From contig NZ_RZMY01000015.1 in assembly GCF_003992615.1 (NCBI RefSeq), positions 1 to 64,000 of the forward strand: DNA of 64,000 nt, written 5' to 3'. Positions 33,408 through 42,127 of the stretch are shown piece by piece (position 1 is the first letter of the stretch; every line of letters begins with the position of its first letter). The position numbers and the translations under genes are program-made. The notes under the pieces are model-generated. The model ran no database searches. It saw nothing but the letters and a program-made list of their open reading frames with translations, and was not told the origin of the DNA. The DNA is from Flagellimonas beolgyonensis (GTDB taxonomy: Bacteria; Bacteroidota; Bacteroidia; Flavobacteriales; Flavobacteriaceae).

Positions 33408-34268
33408 ATGTCGTCTTGGTTTAAAAGAAAGGAAAAAGGAATACAGACCTTAACGGAAGAAAAAAAGGACACCCCGAAGGGCCTTTGGTATAAATCTCCC
33501 ACAGGAAAAATCGTAGAGGCCGAGGATTTGGCCAAAAACTTTTACGTAAGTCCCGAGGATGATTACCACGTTCGAATCGGAAGCAAGGAATATTTTGAGA
33601 TCTTATTTGATGACAACAAGTTCAAGGAACTTGATGCCAATATGACGTCTAAAGACCCGTTGAAGTTTGTAGATACCAAAAAGTATTCGGACAGACTTAA
33701 GGCCGCCGAGCAAAAAACCGGGTTGAAAGATGCGGTAAGAACGGCTGTGGGTAAATCCATGGGCAAGGAAATTGTTGTTGCCTGTATGGATTTTGCCTTT
33801 ATCGGGGGATCTATGGGAAGTGTGGTCGGTGAAAAAATCGCCCGTGCCATAGACGTGGCCAAAAAGAAAAAGTTGCCCTTTTTGATGATTTCCAAATCGG
33901 GGGGTGCCCGTATGATGGAAGCGGCTCTGTCATTGATGCAATTGGCTAAAACATCGGCTAAATTGGCACAATTGGCCGAAGCACAAATCCCCTACATTTC
34001 TTTATGTACCGATCCCACCACTGGGGGAACCACAGCATCGTATGCCATGTTGGGCGACATCAATATTGCCGAACCAGGTGCTTTAATCGGATTTGCGGGA
34101 CCTAGAGTGGTAAAGGATACTACGGGAAAAGATTTACCTGAAGGTTTCCAAACCGCAGAATTTCTAAAAGAGCACGGCTTTTTGGATTTCATCGCGCACC
34201 GAAGCGAACTGAAAAAGAAGGTCAATCAATATATTGACCTGATTACCAATCAGCCTTTAAGAACATAA
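33408..34268 (+). CDS. accD: Acetyl-CoA carboxylase carboxyltransferase subunit beta, zinc ribbon lost
   Basis: 286 residues. Forms, with AccA, the carboxyltransferase that moves CO2 from biotin to acetyl-CoA for malonyl-CoA. The crotonase-like core is well preserved ([74 protein letters not shown]). The N-terminal Cys4 zinc ribbon is not: where E. coli has W-T-K-C-x-x-C and V-C-P-K-C, this protein reads WYKSPTGKI and [11 protein letters not shown], with every cysteine gone. The surrounding residues align, so the fold may persist without zinc. No accA in the window. Terminator directly after the stop. Confidence 0.95.
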   Translation: MSSWFKRKEKGIQTLTEEKKDTPKGLWYKSPTGKIVEAEDLAKNFYVSPEDDYHVRIGSKEYFEILFDDNKFKELDANMTSKDPLKFVDTKKYSDRLKAAEQKTGLKDAVRTAVGKSMGKEIVVACMDFAFIGGSMGSVVGEKIARAIDVAKKKKLPFLMISKSGGARMMEAALSLMQLAKTSAKLAQLAEAQIPYISLCTDPTTGGTTASYAMLGDINIAEPGALIGFAGPRVVKDTTGKDLPEGFQTAEFLKEHGFLDFIAHRSELKKKVNQYIDLITNQPLRT

Positions 34269-34297
34269 AAAAAGCCCCGGTTGTCGGGGCTTTTTTC
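34266..34297. terminator. Bidirectional terminator after accD
   Basis: AAAAGCCCCG-gttgt-CGGGGCTTTT stem flanked by A and T runs, between convergent accD and the lipoprotein gene. Confidence 0.92.
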
Positions 34298-34311
34298 TTT
34301 CCAATCCATAA

Positions 34312-35190
34312 CTAATTCATAAATCTTCGAAGAAAAATTTCTTCTTGGGTTCCATCTGGATAGGTCAAGGTGCCTTTTGCATCACAGGTGCCGTCCCCAA
34401 AATCCAAACTAACCGTATTGCCCAGTCTAGAGATTTCAAGAACACCGCTAACAATAAATCGACACGACATCTCCCTGCGCAATGGTGTAGTTACTTCTTT
34501 CACAAATTCATTGCCCGCTCGGCTCACATAGGTACGCTTACCGGTAATCAAGAATACATTGTCGCCCCAAAAGCCGGTGCCGAAGCCTTCTATCCATTCA
34601 CGGGTTCGGGTTCCCGAAAAGGAAGCGGTAGCCCCATCAGGCCAAGTGGCCGTAAAGTTGGCGTTTGCCGTTCCCTGCGGATTCCCATTTTCATTGCTGC
34701 GCACGCGAACAATGCTGGACGACCCTTCCACGGCAACGCCATTGAACATAAAACCCTCAAGATTAAGTTCAATGGTATTGGTTGCTGCTTCAAAATCCTT
34801 GGCATAACTCAGGTGTACCAAACCCGCAACAAGGTTTCCATTTCGCAATTCACAACCTTCACCAAAATCAAGGGTCACTTCTTTGGTGGTATCCGTTAGA
34901 ACTACGGTGACGGTAACGCAATCCGGTAAATAATCGGAGTGGTAATCGGATTTGGCAGTACTGGAAATCTCATCGGATGCAAATACATCTTCAGCCAAGG
35001 TGGAAATTTCCTCTGAAATCATTTCAGTCTCATCACTGTACTTTAACTCAGTTGCCGATATGACTTCGGTAGCAGTAAGTTCTTCCGTTTCGGTTGAGGT
35101 ATCCTTGTTACAGGAAACAATAGTCAATAGCAAGCTTCCAGCCATGATGATGGCCATGTTTTGAAACAAAGGTCTAAGATTCTTTTTCAT
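34312..35190 (-). CDS. Hypothetical lipoprotein with a repeated beta motif
   Basis: 292 residues from the ATG at 35190; an earlier in-frame GTG would delay the signal peptide. Signal MKKNLRPLFQ...LLLTIVSC ends in a lipobox. A low-complexity Thr/Glu/Ser-rich spacer (about 28-85) follows. The mature domain contains two related units: EVTLDFGEGCELRNGNLVAG near residue 105 and TVSLDFGDGTCDAKGTLTYP near residue 265, both with LDFG-G and a cysteine. Beta-rich, no catalytic motif seen. Function unknown; probably on the outer-membrane or periplasmic surface. Confidence 0.8.
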   Translation of the reverse strand: MKKNLRPLFQNMAIIMAGSLLLTIVSCNKDTSTETEELTATEVISATELKYSDETEMISEEISTLAEDVFASDEISSTAKSDYHSDYLPDCVTVTVVLTDTTKEVTLDFGEGCELRNGNLVAGLVHLSYAKDFEAATNTIELNLEGFMFNGVAVEGSSSIVRVRSNENGNPQGTANANFTATWPDGATASFSGTRTREWIEGFGTGFWGDNVFLITGKRTYVSRAGNEFVKEVTTPLRREMSCRFIVSGVLEISRLGNTVSLDFGDGTCDAKGTLTYPDGTQEEIFLRRFMN

Positions 35191-35282
35191 ATTGATTGAA
35201 TTTAAAGGGTTTGCCTCTATGACCATGGCTTTGTGAAAAGGTTTAATTTCTTCTTAAAATTCGTAGTTTCAAAAAAAGAGAT

Positions 35283-35290
35283 TATCTTTG
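35283..35290 (+). promoter_or_regulatory. -7 promoter box of rpsO (TATCTTTG)
   Basis: Exact TAnnTTTG followed by C, 52 bp before the rpsO ATG; this leaves room for a short leader. Confidence 0.65.
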
Positions 35291-35342
35291 CACGCTGATT
35301 GAAGGTCAATCAATACATAAAAATCATTTAAATAATATTGGA

Positions 35343-35612
35343 ATGTATTTAACCAAAGAAGTAAAGGCCGAGATTTTCAAGAAACACGGCGGCTCAGAAG
35401 GCAACACCGGTTCTACGGAAGGACAGATCGCTTTGTTCACACACCGTATCAACCACTTGACAGAACACCTTAAAAGAAACCACAAGGACTACAACACAGA
35501 GCGTTCTTTGGTTCGATTGGTAGGTAAAAGACGTAGTCTTTTGGATTACCTTAAAAACAAGGATATTGAAAAATACCGTTCTTTGATCAAAGAATTGGGT
35601 ATCAGAAAATAA
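35343..35612 (+). CDS. rpsO: 30S ribosomal protein S15
   Basis: 89 residues, exactly the family length. Binds the central domain of 16S rRNA and forms bridge B4 with the 50S subunit. Family signatures: GSTEGQIALFTHRINHLTEH, LKRNHKDYNTERSLVRLVGK and RRSLLDYLKNKDIEKYRSLI. It is followed by a terminator and then pnp, the conserved rpsO-pnp order. Confidence 0.98.
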   Translation: MYLTKEVKAEIFKKHGGSEGNTGSTEGQIALFTHRINHLTEHLKRNHKDYNTERSLVRLVGKRRSLLDYLKNKDIEKYRSLIKELGIRK

Positions 35613-35619
35613 AGACAAC

Positions 35620-35648
35620 GGGGAGGCATCAGCTTCCCCTTTGTTTTA
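35620..35648 (+). terminator. Terminator between rpsO and pnp
   Basis: GGGGAGGC-atca-GCTTCCCC (8-bp stem with one wobble) followed by TTTGTTTT. Confidence 0.8.
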
Positions 35649-35818
35649 GTTGGACGGGCTCCAACGAAAAGTCCCGACCCTAAAGTTGGGCAAACACAAA
35701 AAGCTACATATAGTTTTTCATTGGTCAGTGCCCCAGGCACACACAACAACAACACAACCCGACCGCCCGGAAGGCGGTAGACCAAATGTTTAACGACCCG
35801 TGTCCGTTTGGACAGGGT
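35649..35818 (+). promoter_or_regulatory. Structured 5' leader of pnp
   Basis: Between the rpsO terminator and the pnp ATG (35831) three further hairpins can be drawn: GTTGGA-cgggc-TCCAAC (35649-35665), CCCGAC-cctaaa-GTTGGG with a G-T pair (35673-35690) and ACCGCC-cggaa-GGCGGT (35762-35778). A fourth, CCCgTGTCC-gttt-GGACAGGG, lies at about 35797-35818. In E. coli PNPase represses its own mRNA through a leader hairpin cut by RNase III. A similar control here is inference. Confidence 0.45.
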
Positions 35819-35830
35819 AAGATTATTTTT

Positions 35831-38068
35831 ATGATTCCAAAAACTTTTAAAGAGGTCATTGACCTCGGTGACGGTAGGGAGATTTCCATCGAAACCGGAA
35901 AATTGGCAAAGCAGGCCCATGGTGCTGTGGTTGTCCAATCAGGCAAATGTATGTTGCTATGTACAGTTGTCTCCAATTATCAAGCATCGGATGTGGACTT
36001 TTTGCCACTTACCGTTGATTATCGCGAAAAATTTGCCGCTGCTGGGCGTTACCCAGGCGGATTCTTCAAACGTGAGGCCCGACCCAGTGATGGTGAGGTT
36101 TTGACCATGCGTTTGGTGGACAGGGTACTTCGCCCCTTGTTCCCAAAGGATTACCACTCTGAAACCCAGGTGATGATCCAATTGATGTCACACGACGAAA
36201 ACGTAATGCCAGATGCCATGGCAGGTTTGGCCGCCTCTGCAGCCATTCAATTGTCCGATATTCCTTTTGAATGTCCAATTTCTGAAGTGCGTGTCGGTAG
36301 GGTAAACGGTGAATTGATCATCAACCCGACCATGTCACAATTGAAAGAATCGGACATCGATATGGTAATCGGTGCTTCTGAGGATTCTGTGATGATGGTG
36401 GAAGGTGAAATGGGTGAAATTTCCGAAGAGGAAATGGTGGAAGCCATCAAATTTGCCCACGAAGCCATTAAAGTCCAATGTGCCGCACAGGTGAAATTGG
36501 CCGAAGCTTTCGGTAAAAAAGAAACCAGGGAATACGAGGCTGAGACCGAAGATGAAGACTTGAAGAAAAAGATCCACGACATGGCCTACGACAAGGTATA
36601 TGCCGTGGCAAAAGCCGGTTCTTCCAAAAAAGAGCGCAGTGAAGCATTTGCTGCCATCAAGGAAGAAATCAAAGCATCTTTCTCTGAAGAAGAGTTGGAA
36701 GAAATCGGAGGTTTGGTTTCCAAATATTACCACAAAGCCGAAAAAGAAGCTGTTCGTAACCTGACTTTGGAAGAAGGGCTTCGTTTGGACGGTCGTAAAA
36801 CAACCGATATTCGCCCCATCTGGTGCGAAATCGATTATTTGCCATCCGTTCACGGTTCCTCCATTTTTACACGTGGTGAGACCCAAGCTTTGGCAACCGT
36901 AACGTTGGGAACGTCCAGAGAGGCCAACCAAATTGATATGCCATCGTACGAAGGTGAAGAAACTTTCTATTTGCATTACAACTTCCCTCCTTTCTCAACT
37001 GGTGAGGCGCGACCTATTCGCGGTACTTCACGTAGAGAGGTTGGTCACGGTAACTTGGCACAACGTGCACTAAAAGGTATGATTCCTGTGGATTGTCCTT
37101 ATACCGTTCGTGTGGTTTCCGAAGTATTGGAATCCAACGGTTCCTCTTCCATGGCAACGGTTTGTGCCGGTACTATGGCCTTGATGGATGCCGGGGTACA
37201 ATTGAAAAAACCAGTTTCCGGTATAGCCATGGGCTTGATCACCGATACAGAAACCGGCAAATATGCCGTTCTTTCGGATATTTTGGGTGATGAAGATCAC
37301 TTGGGCGATATGGACTTTAAAGTAACCGGTACCGCCGATGGTATCACTGCTTGTCAGATGGACATCAAGGTAAAAGGGCTTTCCTACGAAATTCTGGTAA
37401 ATGCCTTGAAGCAGGCCAGGGACGGAAGAATGCACATTTTAGGAAAATTGACCGATGCTATTGCCGAACCAAGACCAGAAGTGAAATCCTATGCACCAAA
37501 AATCATTACCAAAATCATTCCTGGTGAATTCATCGGAGCCTTGATCGGTAAAGGTGGTGAGGTGATCCAAGATCTTCAGAAAAAATCGAAGACCACGATT
37601 GTGATCAACGAAGACCCAGAGACCGAAGAAGGTATCGTGGAAATCTTGGGCACCGATCAAGATGGTATCGACATGGTATTGAAGAAAATCGATTCGTTGA
37701 TGTTCAAGCCGGAAGTGGGTAGTATATATGAGGTAAAAGTGATCAAAGTCTTGGATTTTGGCGCCGTAGTCGAATATATGGAAGCTCCCGGAAATGAAGT
37801 ATTGCTTCACGTGTCCGAATTGGCATGGGAACGTACCGAAAATGTAACCGACGTGGTGAACTTGGGAGACGTTATTGATGTGAAATACTTCGGTATCGAT
37901 CCAAAGACCAAAAAGGAAAAAGTTTCCAGAAAGGCTTTGCTGCCTAAACCAGAAGGTTACAAGGAGAGACCTCCCAGAGATGACAGAGGTGGCGACCGAA
38001 GAGGTGGCGACCGACGAGGTGGCGACCGACGAGGTGGCGATCGCGACAGAAAACCAAGAAGGGATTAA
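35831..38068 (+). CDS. pnp: Polyribonucleotide nucleotidyltransferase (PNPase)
   Basis: 745 residues from the ATG at 35831; 15 upstream in-frame residues fall in leader hairpins and are not conserved in character. 3'-5' phosphorolytic exoribonuclease. Two RNase PH domains (the second with [20 protein letters not shown] and [18 protein letters not shown], catalytic Asp residues), a helical linker, a KH domain ([18 protein letters not shown]) and an S1 domain ([20 protein letters not shown]). The C-terminus is a basic RGGD-repeat tail ([14 protein letters not shown]) encoded by four 15-bp tandem repeats, probably an extra RNA-binding arm. Confidence 0.97.
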   Translation: MIPKTFKEVIDLGDGREISIETGKLAKQAHGAVVVQSGKCMLLCTVVSNYQASDVDFLPLTVDYREKFAAAGRYPGGFFKREARPSDGEVLTMRLVDRVLRPLFPKDYHSETQVMIQLMSHDENVMPDAMAGLAASAAIQLSDIPFECPISEVRVGRVNGELIINPTMSQLKESDIDMVIGASEDSVMMVEGEMGEISEEEMVEAIKFAHEAIKVQCAAQVKLAEAFGKKETREYEAETEDEDLKKKIHDMAYDKVYAVAKAGSSKKERSEAFAAIKEEIKASFSEEELEEIGGLVSKYYHKAEKEAVRNLTLEEGLRLDGRKTTDIRPIWCEIDYLPSVHGSSIFTRGETQALATVTLGTSREANQIDMPSYEGEETFYLHYNFPPFSTGEARPIRGTSRREVGHGNLAQRALKGMIPVDCPYTVRVVSEVLESNGSSSMATVCAGTMALMDAGVQLKKPVSGIAMGLITDTETGKYAVLSDILGDEDHLGDMDFKVTGTADGITACQMDIKVKGLSYEILVNALKQARDGRMHILGKLTDAIAEPRPEVKSYAPKIITKIIPGEFIGALIGKGGEVIQDLQKKSKTTIVINEDPETEEGIVEILGTDQDGIDMVLKKIDSLMFKPEVGSIYEVKVIKVLDFGAVVEYMEAPGNEVLLHVSELAWERTENVTDVVNLGDVIDVKYFGIDPKTKKEKVSRKALLPKPEGYKERPPRDDRGGDRRGGDRRGGDRRGGDRDRKPRRD
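37988..38047 (+). repeat. 15-bp tandem repeats in the 3' end of pnp
   Basis: Four in-frame copies of GGTGGCGACCGACGA (the first and last with small changes) encode the RGGDR units of the PNPase tail. Units: 37988-38002, 38003-38017, 38018-38032 and 38033-38047. Confidence 0.9.
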
Positions 38069-38092
38069 TCAAATCCTTAATATAGAATAGAA

Positions 38093-38125
38093 GGCCCCGG
38101 GAATTCCCCGGGGTCTTTGTTTTTA
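38093..38125 (+). terminator. Terminator of pnp
   Basis: GGCCCCGGG-aattc-CCCGGGGTC stem (one G-T) followed by TTTGTTTTT. Confidence 0.88.
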
Positions 38126-38218
38126 AAAAAAGTGTACCAAAATGTAACTTTTCACTTTTTTCTACGTATAACCTAATGAGCTTCGGTTCACAAACATAAA
38201 AATGAAGGGAAAATTTAG

Positions 38219-39082
38219 ATGAGACAATTAAAGATTACAAAACAGGTTACCAACAGGGAAACCGCATCGCTGGACAAATATTTGCAGGAAATCGGCAAGG
38301 TGGATTTGATCACCGCTGATGAGGAAGTGGAGTTGGCACAGCGAATTAAAGCGGGAGACCAGGTAGCTTTGGAAAAATTGACTAAAGCCAACCTAAGGTT
38401 CGTCGTTTCGGTGGCAAAACAATACCAAAACCAAGGTTTAACCCTCCCCGATTTGATCAATGAAGGGAACTTGGGATTGATCAAGGCCGCCCAACGTTTT
38501 GACGAAACCCGTGGTTTTAAATTTATTTCATACGCCGTTTGGTGGATTCGTCAGTCCATTCTTCAGGCATTGGCTGAGCAATCCCGTATTGTGCGTTTGC
38601 CTTTGAACAAGATCGGTTCCATCAACAAAATCAACAAAACGTTTGCTTTCTTGGAGCAAGCACACGAAAGAACCCCATCTGCCGAGGAAATTGCCAAAGA
38701 ATTGGACATGACCGTGGAAGATGTAAAACAATCCTTGAAAAACTCCGGTCGCCACGTATCCATGGATGCGCCGTTGATCGATGGTGAAGATTCCAACCTG
38801 TACGATGTATTGCGCAGTGGGGAATCCCCTAACCCGGACAAGGAATTGTTGCACGAATCCTTGCGCACCGAGATCGAGCGTGCTTTGGAGACCCTTACCC
38901 CTCGTGAAGCCGATGTTATCCGACTTTATTTTGGTTTGGCAGGTCAACATTCCATGACCTTGGAAGAAATTGGGGAAACCTTCGACCTTACCAGGGAACG
39001 TGTTCGTCAGATCAAGGAAAAAGCAATCCGACGTTTGAAACACACCTCTCGAAGCAAGATTTTAAAGACGTATTTGGGATAA
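38219..39082 (+). CDS. rpoD: RNA polymerase primary sigma factor (short Bacteroidota type)
   Basis: 287 residues, the small housekeeping sigma typical of the phylum, without region 1.1 or the non-conserved insert. Region 1.2 ([20 protein letters not shown]), region 2 ([20 protein letters not shown] and [20 protein letters not shown], -7 recognition and melting), region 3 ([15 protein letters not shown]) and region 4.2 ([20 protein letters not shown]) are intact. This sigma should recognise the TTTG/TAnnTTTG promoters noted throughout the window. A monocistronic gene, followed by two terminator-like hairpins. Confidence 0.96.
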   Translation: MRQLKITKQVTNRETASLDKYLQEIGKVDLITADEEVELAQRIKAGDQVALEKLTKANLRFVVSVAKQYQNQGLTLPDLINEGNLGLIKAAQRFDETRGFKFISYAVWWIRQSILQALAEQSRIVRLPLNKIGSINKINKTFAFLEQAHERTPSAEEIAKELDMTVEDVKQSLKNSGRHVSMDAPLIDGEDSNLYDVLRSGESPNPDKELLHESLRTEIERALETLTPREADVIRLYFGLAGQHSMTLEEIGETFDLTRERVRQIKEKAIRRLKHTSRSKILKTYLG

Positions 39083-39123
39083 TTTGTGAATTTTAACCAA
39101 ATTAATTACAGTTAAACTATCCT

Positions 39124-39131
39124 TAAATTTG
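39124..39131 (+). promoter_or_regulatory. Orphan -7 box (TAAATTTG) in the rpoD-rpe gap
   Basis: Exact TAnnTTTG followed by two terminator-like hairpins and no ORF, so it could drive a small RNA. No -33 TTG was seen. Confidence 0.4.
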
Positions 39132-39166
39132 ATTTTTGGCAGGAAAGTTGTAATTTAGTAAGATAT

Positions 39167-39194
39167 AACAGTTTATCATGACTGTTCGTTTTTT
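39167..39194 (+). terminator. First hairpin downstream of rpoD
   Basis: AACAGT-ttatcatg-ACTGTT followed by CGTTTTTT. Confidence 0.6.
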
Positions 39195-39205
39195 GATTGA
39201 TGAAT

Positions 39206-39234
39206 AAACTCCGGCTGATTACCGGAGTTTTTTC
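39206..39234 (+). terminator. Terminator before rpe
   Basis: AAACTCCGG-ctgatta-CCGGAGTTT followed by TTT, perfect 9-bp stem. Confidence 0.88.
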
Positions 39235-39257
39235 ATTTTAGGAAAGTGGTAATTGGC

Positions 39258-39265
39258 TAACTTTG
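39258..39265 (+). promoter_or_regulatory. -7 promoter box of rpe (TAACTTTG)
   Basis: Exact TAnnTTTG match ending four bases before the ATG at 39270, predicting a leaderless transcript. Confidence 0.65.
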
Positions 39266-39269
39266 TAAT

Positions 39270-39929
39270 ATGAACAACAAGATTATCGCTCCTTCGCTCC
39301 TGGCATCCGATTTTGCCAATCTTCAACGGGATATTGAAATGGTCAACCAAAGTGATGCCGATTGGTTTCACCTGGATATAATGGATGGGGTTTTTGTCCC
39401 CAATATTTCCTTTGGAATGCCCGTGGTGAAAGCCATTGCCAAGCATGCCAAAAAACCGCTCGATGCCCATTTGATGATCGTGGATCCAGATCGCTATATC
39501 AAAACCTTTGCCGATTTGGGTGTGGACCATCTTAGTGTGCATTATGAGGCATGTCCACACCTGCACAGAACCCTTCAGGCCATCAAGACCGAAGGTATGT
39601 TGGCCGGCGTGGCCATAACGCCCCATACCTCTGTCCGCTTATTGGAAGATACCATTCAGGACATCGATATTGTGATCGTGATGAGCGTGAACCCCGGTTT
39701 TGGAGGGCAATCCTTTATTGAAAACACCTACAATAAAGTATCCGACCTTAAAAATTTGATCATCCAAAAAAAATCCAAAGCACTGATTGAAATTGATGGC
39801 GGGGTAAACGCCGGAAACGCCAAAAAATTGGTGGAGAAAGGCGCTGATGCTTTGGTAGCAGGCAGTTTTGTGTTCAAGAGCGATAACCCTACTGAAACGA
39901 TTAAAAACCTTAAAGCGGAAATAGCATAA
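39270..39929 (+). CDS. rpe: Ribulose-phosphate 3-epimerase
   Basis: 219 residues. Interconverts ribulose-5-phosphate and xylulose-5-phosphate (pentose phosphate pathway). TIM-barrel motifs: APSLLASDFANLQRDIEMV, WFHLDIMDGVFVPNISFGM (metal His and Asp), LDAHLMIVDPDRYI, VMSVNPGFGGQSFIENTYNK and IEIDGGVNAGNAKKLVEKGA with a final phosphate loop ADALVAGSFVF. Its stop overlaps the ATG of the next gene by one base (TAATG). Confidence 0.96.
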   Translation: MNNKIIAPSLLASDFANLQRDIEMVNQSDADWFHLDIMDGVFVPNISFGMPVVKAIAKHAKKPLDAHLMIVDPDRYIKTFADLGVDHLSVHYEACPHLHRTLQAIKTEGMLAGVAITPHTSVRLLEDTIQDIDIVIVMSVNPGFGGQSFIENTYNKVSDLKNLIIQKKSKALIEIDGGVNAGNAKKLVEKGADALVAGSFVFKSDNPTETIKNLKAEIA

Positions 39930-40912
39930 TGCAGGAATTTGATGTTGTAATCATTGGAGGAGGACCCATTGGAATTGCCTGTGGGCTGGAAGCCAAAAAA
40001 CAAGGATTGAGCTACATCATCATCGAAAAAGGGACGATTGTAAATTCATTGTTCAACTACCCGGTGAACATGCAGTTTTTTTCCTCTTCGGAGAAACTGG
40101 AAATCGATGAAATTCCCTTTATCAGTAAAGAGGCCAAACCCAAACGAAATGAGGCCTTGGAATACTACCGTAGGATCGTGACCTCCAACCAATTGAACAT
40201 TCATCTGTTCGAAACGGTGACCCATGTGAAAAAGCAAGAGGATGGGTTCATCATTACCACAAACAAAGCACAGTACAAAGGGAACAATGTAGTGGTTGCC
40301 ACAGGGTTCTACGACTTGCCCAACCGCATTAATGTTACTGGTGAGGATTTGCCAAAAGTGTCCCATTATTATAACGACCCTCATTTTTATGCCAGTCAGA
40401 AACTGGCGGTGATAGGAGCCAGTAATTCCGCAATTGATGCGGCATTGGAATGTTGGCGAAAGGGTGCAGAGGTTACGTTGATCATCCGAGGTCCAGAAGT
40501 GGGCCAACGGGTAAAATATTGGGTACGTCCTGATATCATTAACCGAATTGAGGAAGGCAGTATCAAAGCCTATTACAACTCCGAAGTAAAGGAAATAACC
40601 CCAACTGCCATCATTGTTACCACTCCCAATGGCGATGTAACCCTCGAAAATGACTTTGTGCTGGCCCTAACCGGTTACATGCCTAATTTTGAGTTTTTGG
40701 AAAAACTGGGGATTGCACTTTCCGAAGACGAAAAACGATTGCCATCCTATGATCCTGAAACCATGGAAACCAACATTGAAGGGCTCTTTTTGGCAGGCGT
40801 GATCTGTGGTGGTATGGAAACCAATAAATGGTTTATCGAAAATTCCAGGATACACGCACCGATCATCATGAACACCATAAAAAAGAAGACTCAATCGGGC
40901 GTTGCACATTAA
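39929..40912 (+). CDS. ypdA: YpdA-like putative bacillithiol disulfide reductase
   Basis: 327 residues. Flavoprotein reductase of the YpdA family. FAD-binding VVIIGGGPIGIACGLEA, the YpdA-typical segment IVNSLFNYPVNMQFFSSSEKLEIDEIPF, NADPH-binding LAVIGASNSAIDAALE, and the C-terminal FAD segment GLFLAGVICGGM. It has no CxxC redox pair, as expected for YpdA, which uses a single Cys on the pyridine-nucleotide side. It would reduce bacillithiol disulfide if the organism makes bacillithiol; biosynthesis genes are not in the window. Translationally coupled to rpe. Confidence 0.88.
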   Translation: MQEFDVVIIGGGPIGIACGLEAKKQGLSYIIIEKGTIVNSLFNYPVNMQFFSSSEKLEIDEIPFISKEAKPKRNEALEYYRRIVTSNQLNIHLFETVTHVKKQEDGFIITTNKAQYKGNNVVVATGFYDLPNRINVTGEDLPKVSHYYNDPHFYASQKLAVIGASNSAIDAALECWRKGAEVTLIIRGPEVGQRVKYWVRPDIINRIEEGSIKAYYNSEVKEITPTAIIVTTPNGDVTLENDFVLALTGYMPNFEFLEKLGIALSEDEKRLPSYDPETMETNIEGLFLAGVICGGMETNKWFIENSRIHAPIIMNTIKKKTQSGVAH

Positions 40913-40928
40913 ACCAAAGTGCCGATAA

Positions 40929-41723
40929 ATGGAAAAAACAACATTTAGGATTCCCAAAATGGACTGTCCTTCGGAGGAAAATCTTATCCGAATGAAATTG
41001 GACGGTACTGCCAGCATCAAAAATCTTGACTTTGACATACCAAATCGAGAATTGACCGTATTTCATGAAGGTTCCCTAGCCCAAATTGAAAAATCAATCG
41101 GTGAATTGAATCTTGGTAGTCAGATGATATCCACTGAGTTTACCGAACAGACCCTTTTTGAAGAAAATAGCAACCAGAAAAAATTACTTTGGACGGTCCT
41201 TGCCATCAATTTTGCCTTTTTCGGCATTGAAATGACCACCGGGTTGGTTTCCCGGTCCATGGGCTTGGTGGCCGATAGCCTGGACATGTTGGCAGATGCC
41301 TTTGTGTATGGCATCAGTTTATTTGCAGTTGGGGGAACTTTGATCCGCAAAAAAAGGATTGCCAAATTGGCCGGAGTTTTTCAACTGGTGTTGGCCATGC
41401 TGGGATTCGTAGAAGTGTTACGCCGTTTCTTGGGAAAAGAAGCCATGCCTAATTTTGAGACCATGATTGTGGTATCCGTATTGGCCTTGATTGCCAATGG
41501 CATATGCCTTTACCTACTGCAAAAATCCAAAAGCAAGGAAGAAGCCCATATGAAAGCGAGTATGATCTTCACTTCCAACGATGTAATCATCAACATTGGG
41601 GTCATATGTGCGGGAGTTTTAGTAAATTGGTTACAATCGAACAAGCCCGACCTTATTATCGGAAGCATTGTTTTTGTATTGGTCGTCCAAGGCGCTATTC
41701 GCATTTTAAGACTCGGAAAATGA
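40929..41723 (+). CDS. Cation transporter of the CDF type with HMA-like N-terminus
   Basis: 264 residues. N-terminal ~70 residues form an HMA-like beta-alpha-beta domain with the metal-site sequence KMDCPSEENLIRMKL. Six membrane helices follow with cation-diffusion-facilitator features: SMGLVADSLDMLADAFVYG (D...D of helix 2, in place of the usual H/D-x-x-x-D) and SNDVIINIGV (helix 5, N...). The histidines typical of zinc CDF members are missing at helix 2, so metal specificity is open. No cytoplasmic CTD. Its TGA overlaps the next gene's ATG (ATGA). Confidence 0.82.
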   Translation: MEKTTFRIPKMDCPSEENLIRMKLDGTASIKNLDFDIPNRELTVFHEGSLAQIEKSIGELNLGSQMISTEFTEQTLFEENSNQKKLLWTVLAINFAFFGIEMTTGLVSRSMGLVADSLDMLADAFVYGISLFAVGGTLIRKKRIAKLAGVFQLVLAMLGFVEVLRRFLGKEAMPNFETMIVVSVLALIANGICLYLLQKSKSKEEAHMKASMIFTSNDVIINIGVICAGVLVNWLQSNKPDLIIGSIVFVLVVQGAIRILRLGK

Positions 41724-42110
41724 AAATTGCCTATAGAAAAAGGCATTTGAACTTTAATCTGATTTTTGGTCTCGTTTGGGGCATCGTTTTTTTTTGTTGC
41801 TTACATTACCGAGGATAAATTAAGATGGAATGACTACACTTGGTTGGTACTTTCGGTGATTTATTTGGGAATGTACGGTTACCAAAAGCATTACAGATAT
41901 CTAAGTATTGAGAATGGAGTAATCAAAGAAAATGGGCTCTTTGGTAAGCTAATTGAGTTGGCCAAGGTGTTACGGTTCAAAAAATTTGCGGGGGATTATA
42001 TTCTTAAGACCGAAGACAAGGAGTTCATCATCAACACCCAGATTATTGACCCGAATTCCATGAACGATTTGGAAAACGCTCTTCAACCTTTATTTGGGGA
42101 ACAATCATAA
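41720..42110 (+). CDS. Hypothetical membrane protein interrupted by a T9 frameshift
   Basis: The natural start is the ATG at 41720, overlapping the upstream stop. It reads [20 protein letters not shown] then G-I-V-F-F and runs into a run of nine T (41787-41795), after which this frame ends at 41818. The downstream frame continues from the same run with [20 protein letters not shown] and ends at 42110. Removing one T joins them into a ~129-aa protein with two membrane helices and a PH-like C-terminal half ([18 protein letters not shown] ... [15 protein letters not shown]). Either a sequencing or assembly error, a slipped mononucleotide tract, or a real pseudogene. Function not recognised. Confidence 0.65.
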
Positions 42111-42127
42111 CAAAAAAAGAATGCATT

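Noticed and set aside
36335..36976. 213-codon minus-strand frame opposite pnp
   Set aside because: Antisense to the RNase PH domain region of PNPase; composition is that of a reversed frame (Phe/Gly/His-rich).
37988..38047. Short tandem repeats as a possible CRISPR-like array
   Set aside because: Units are contiguous, in frame in pnp and without spacers. No CRISPR array or cas gene was seen in the window.
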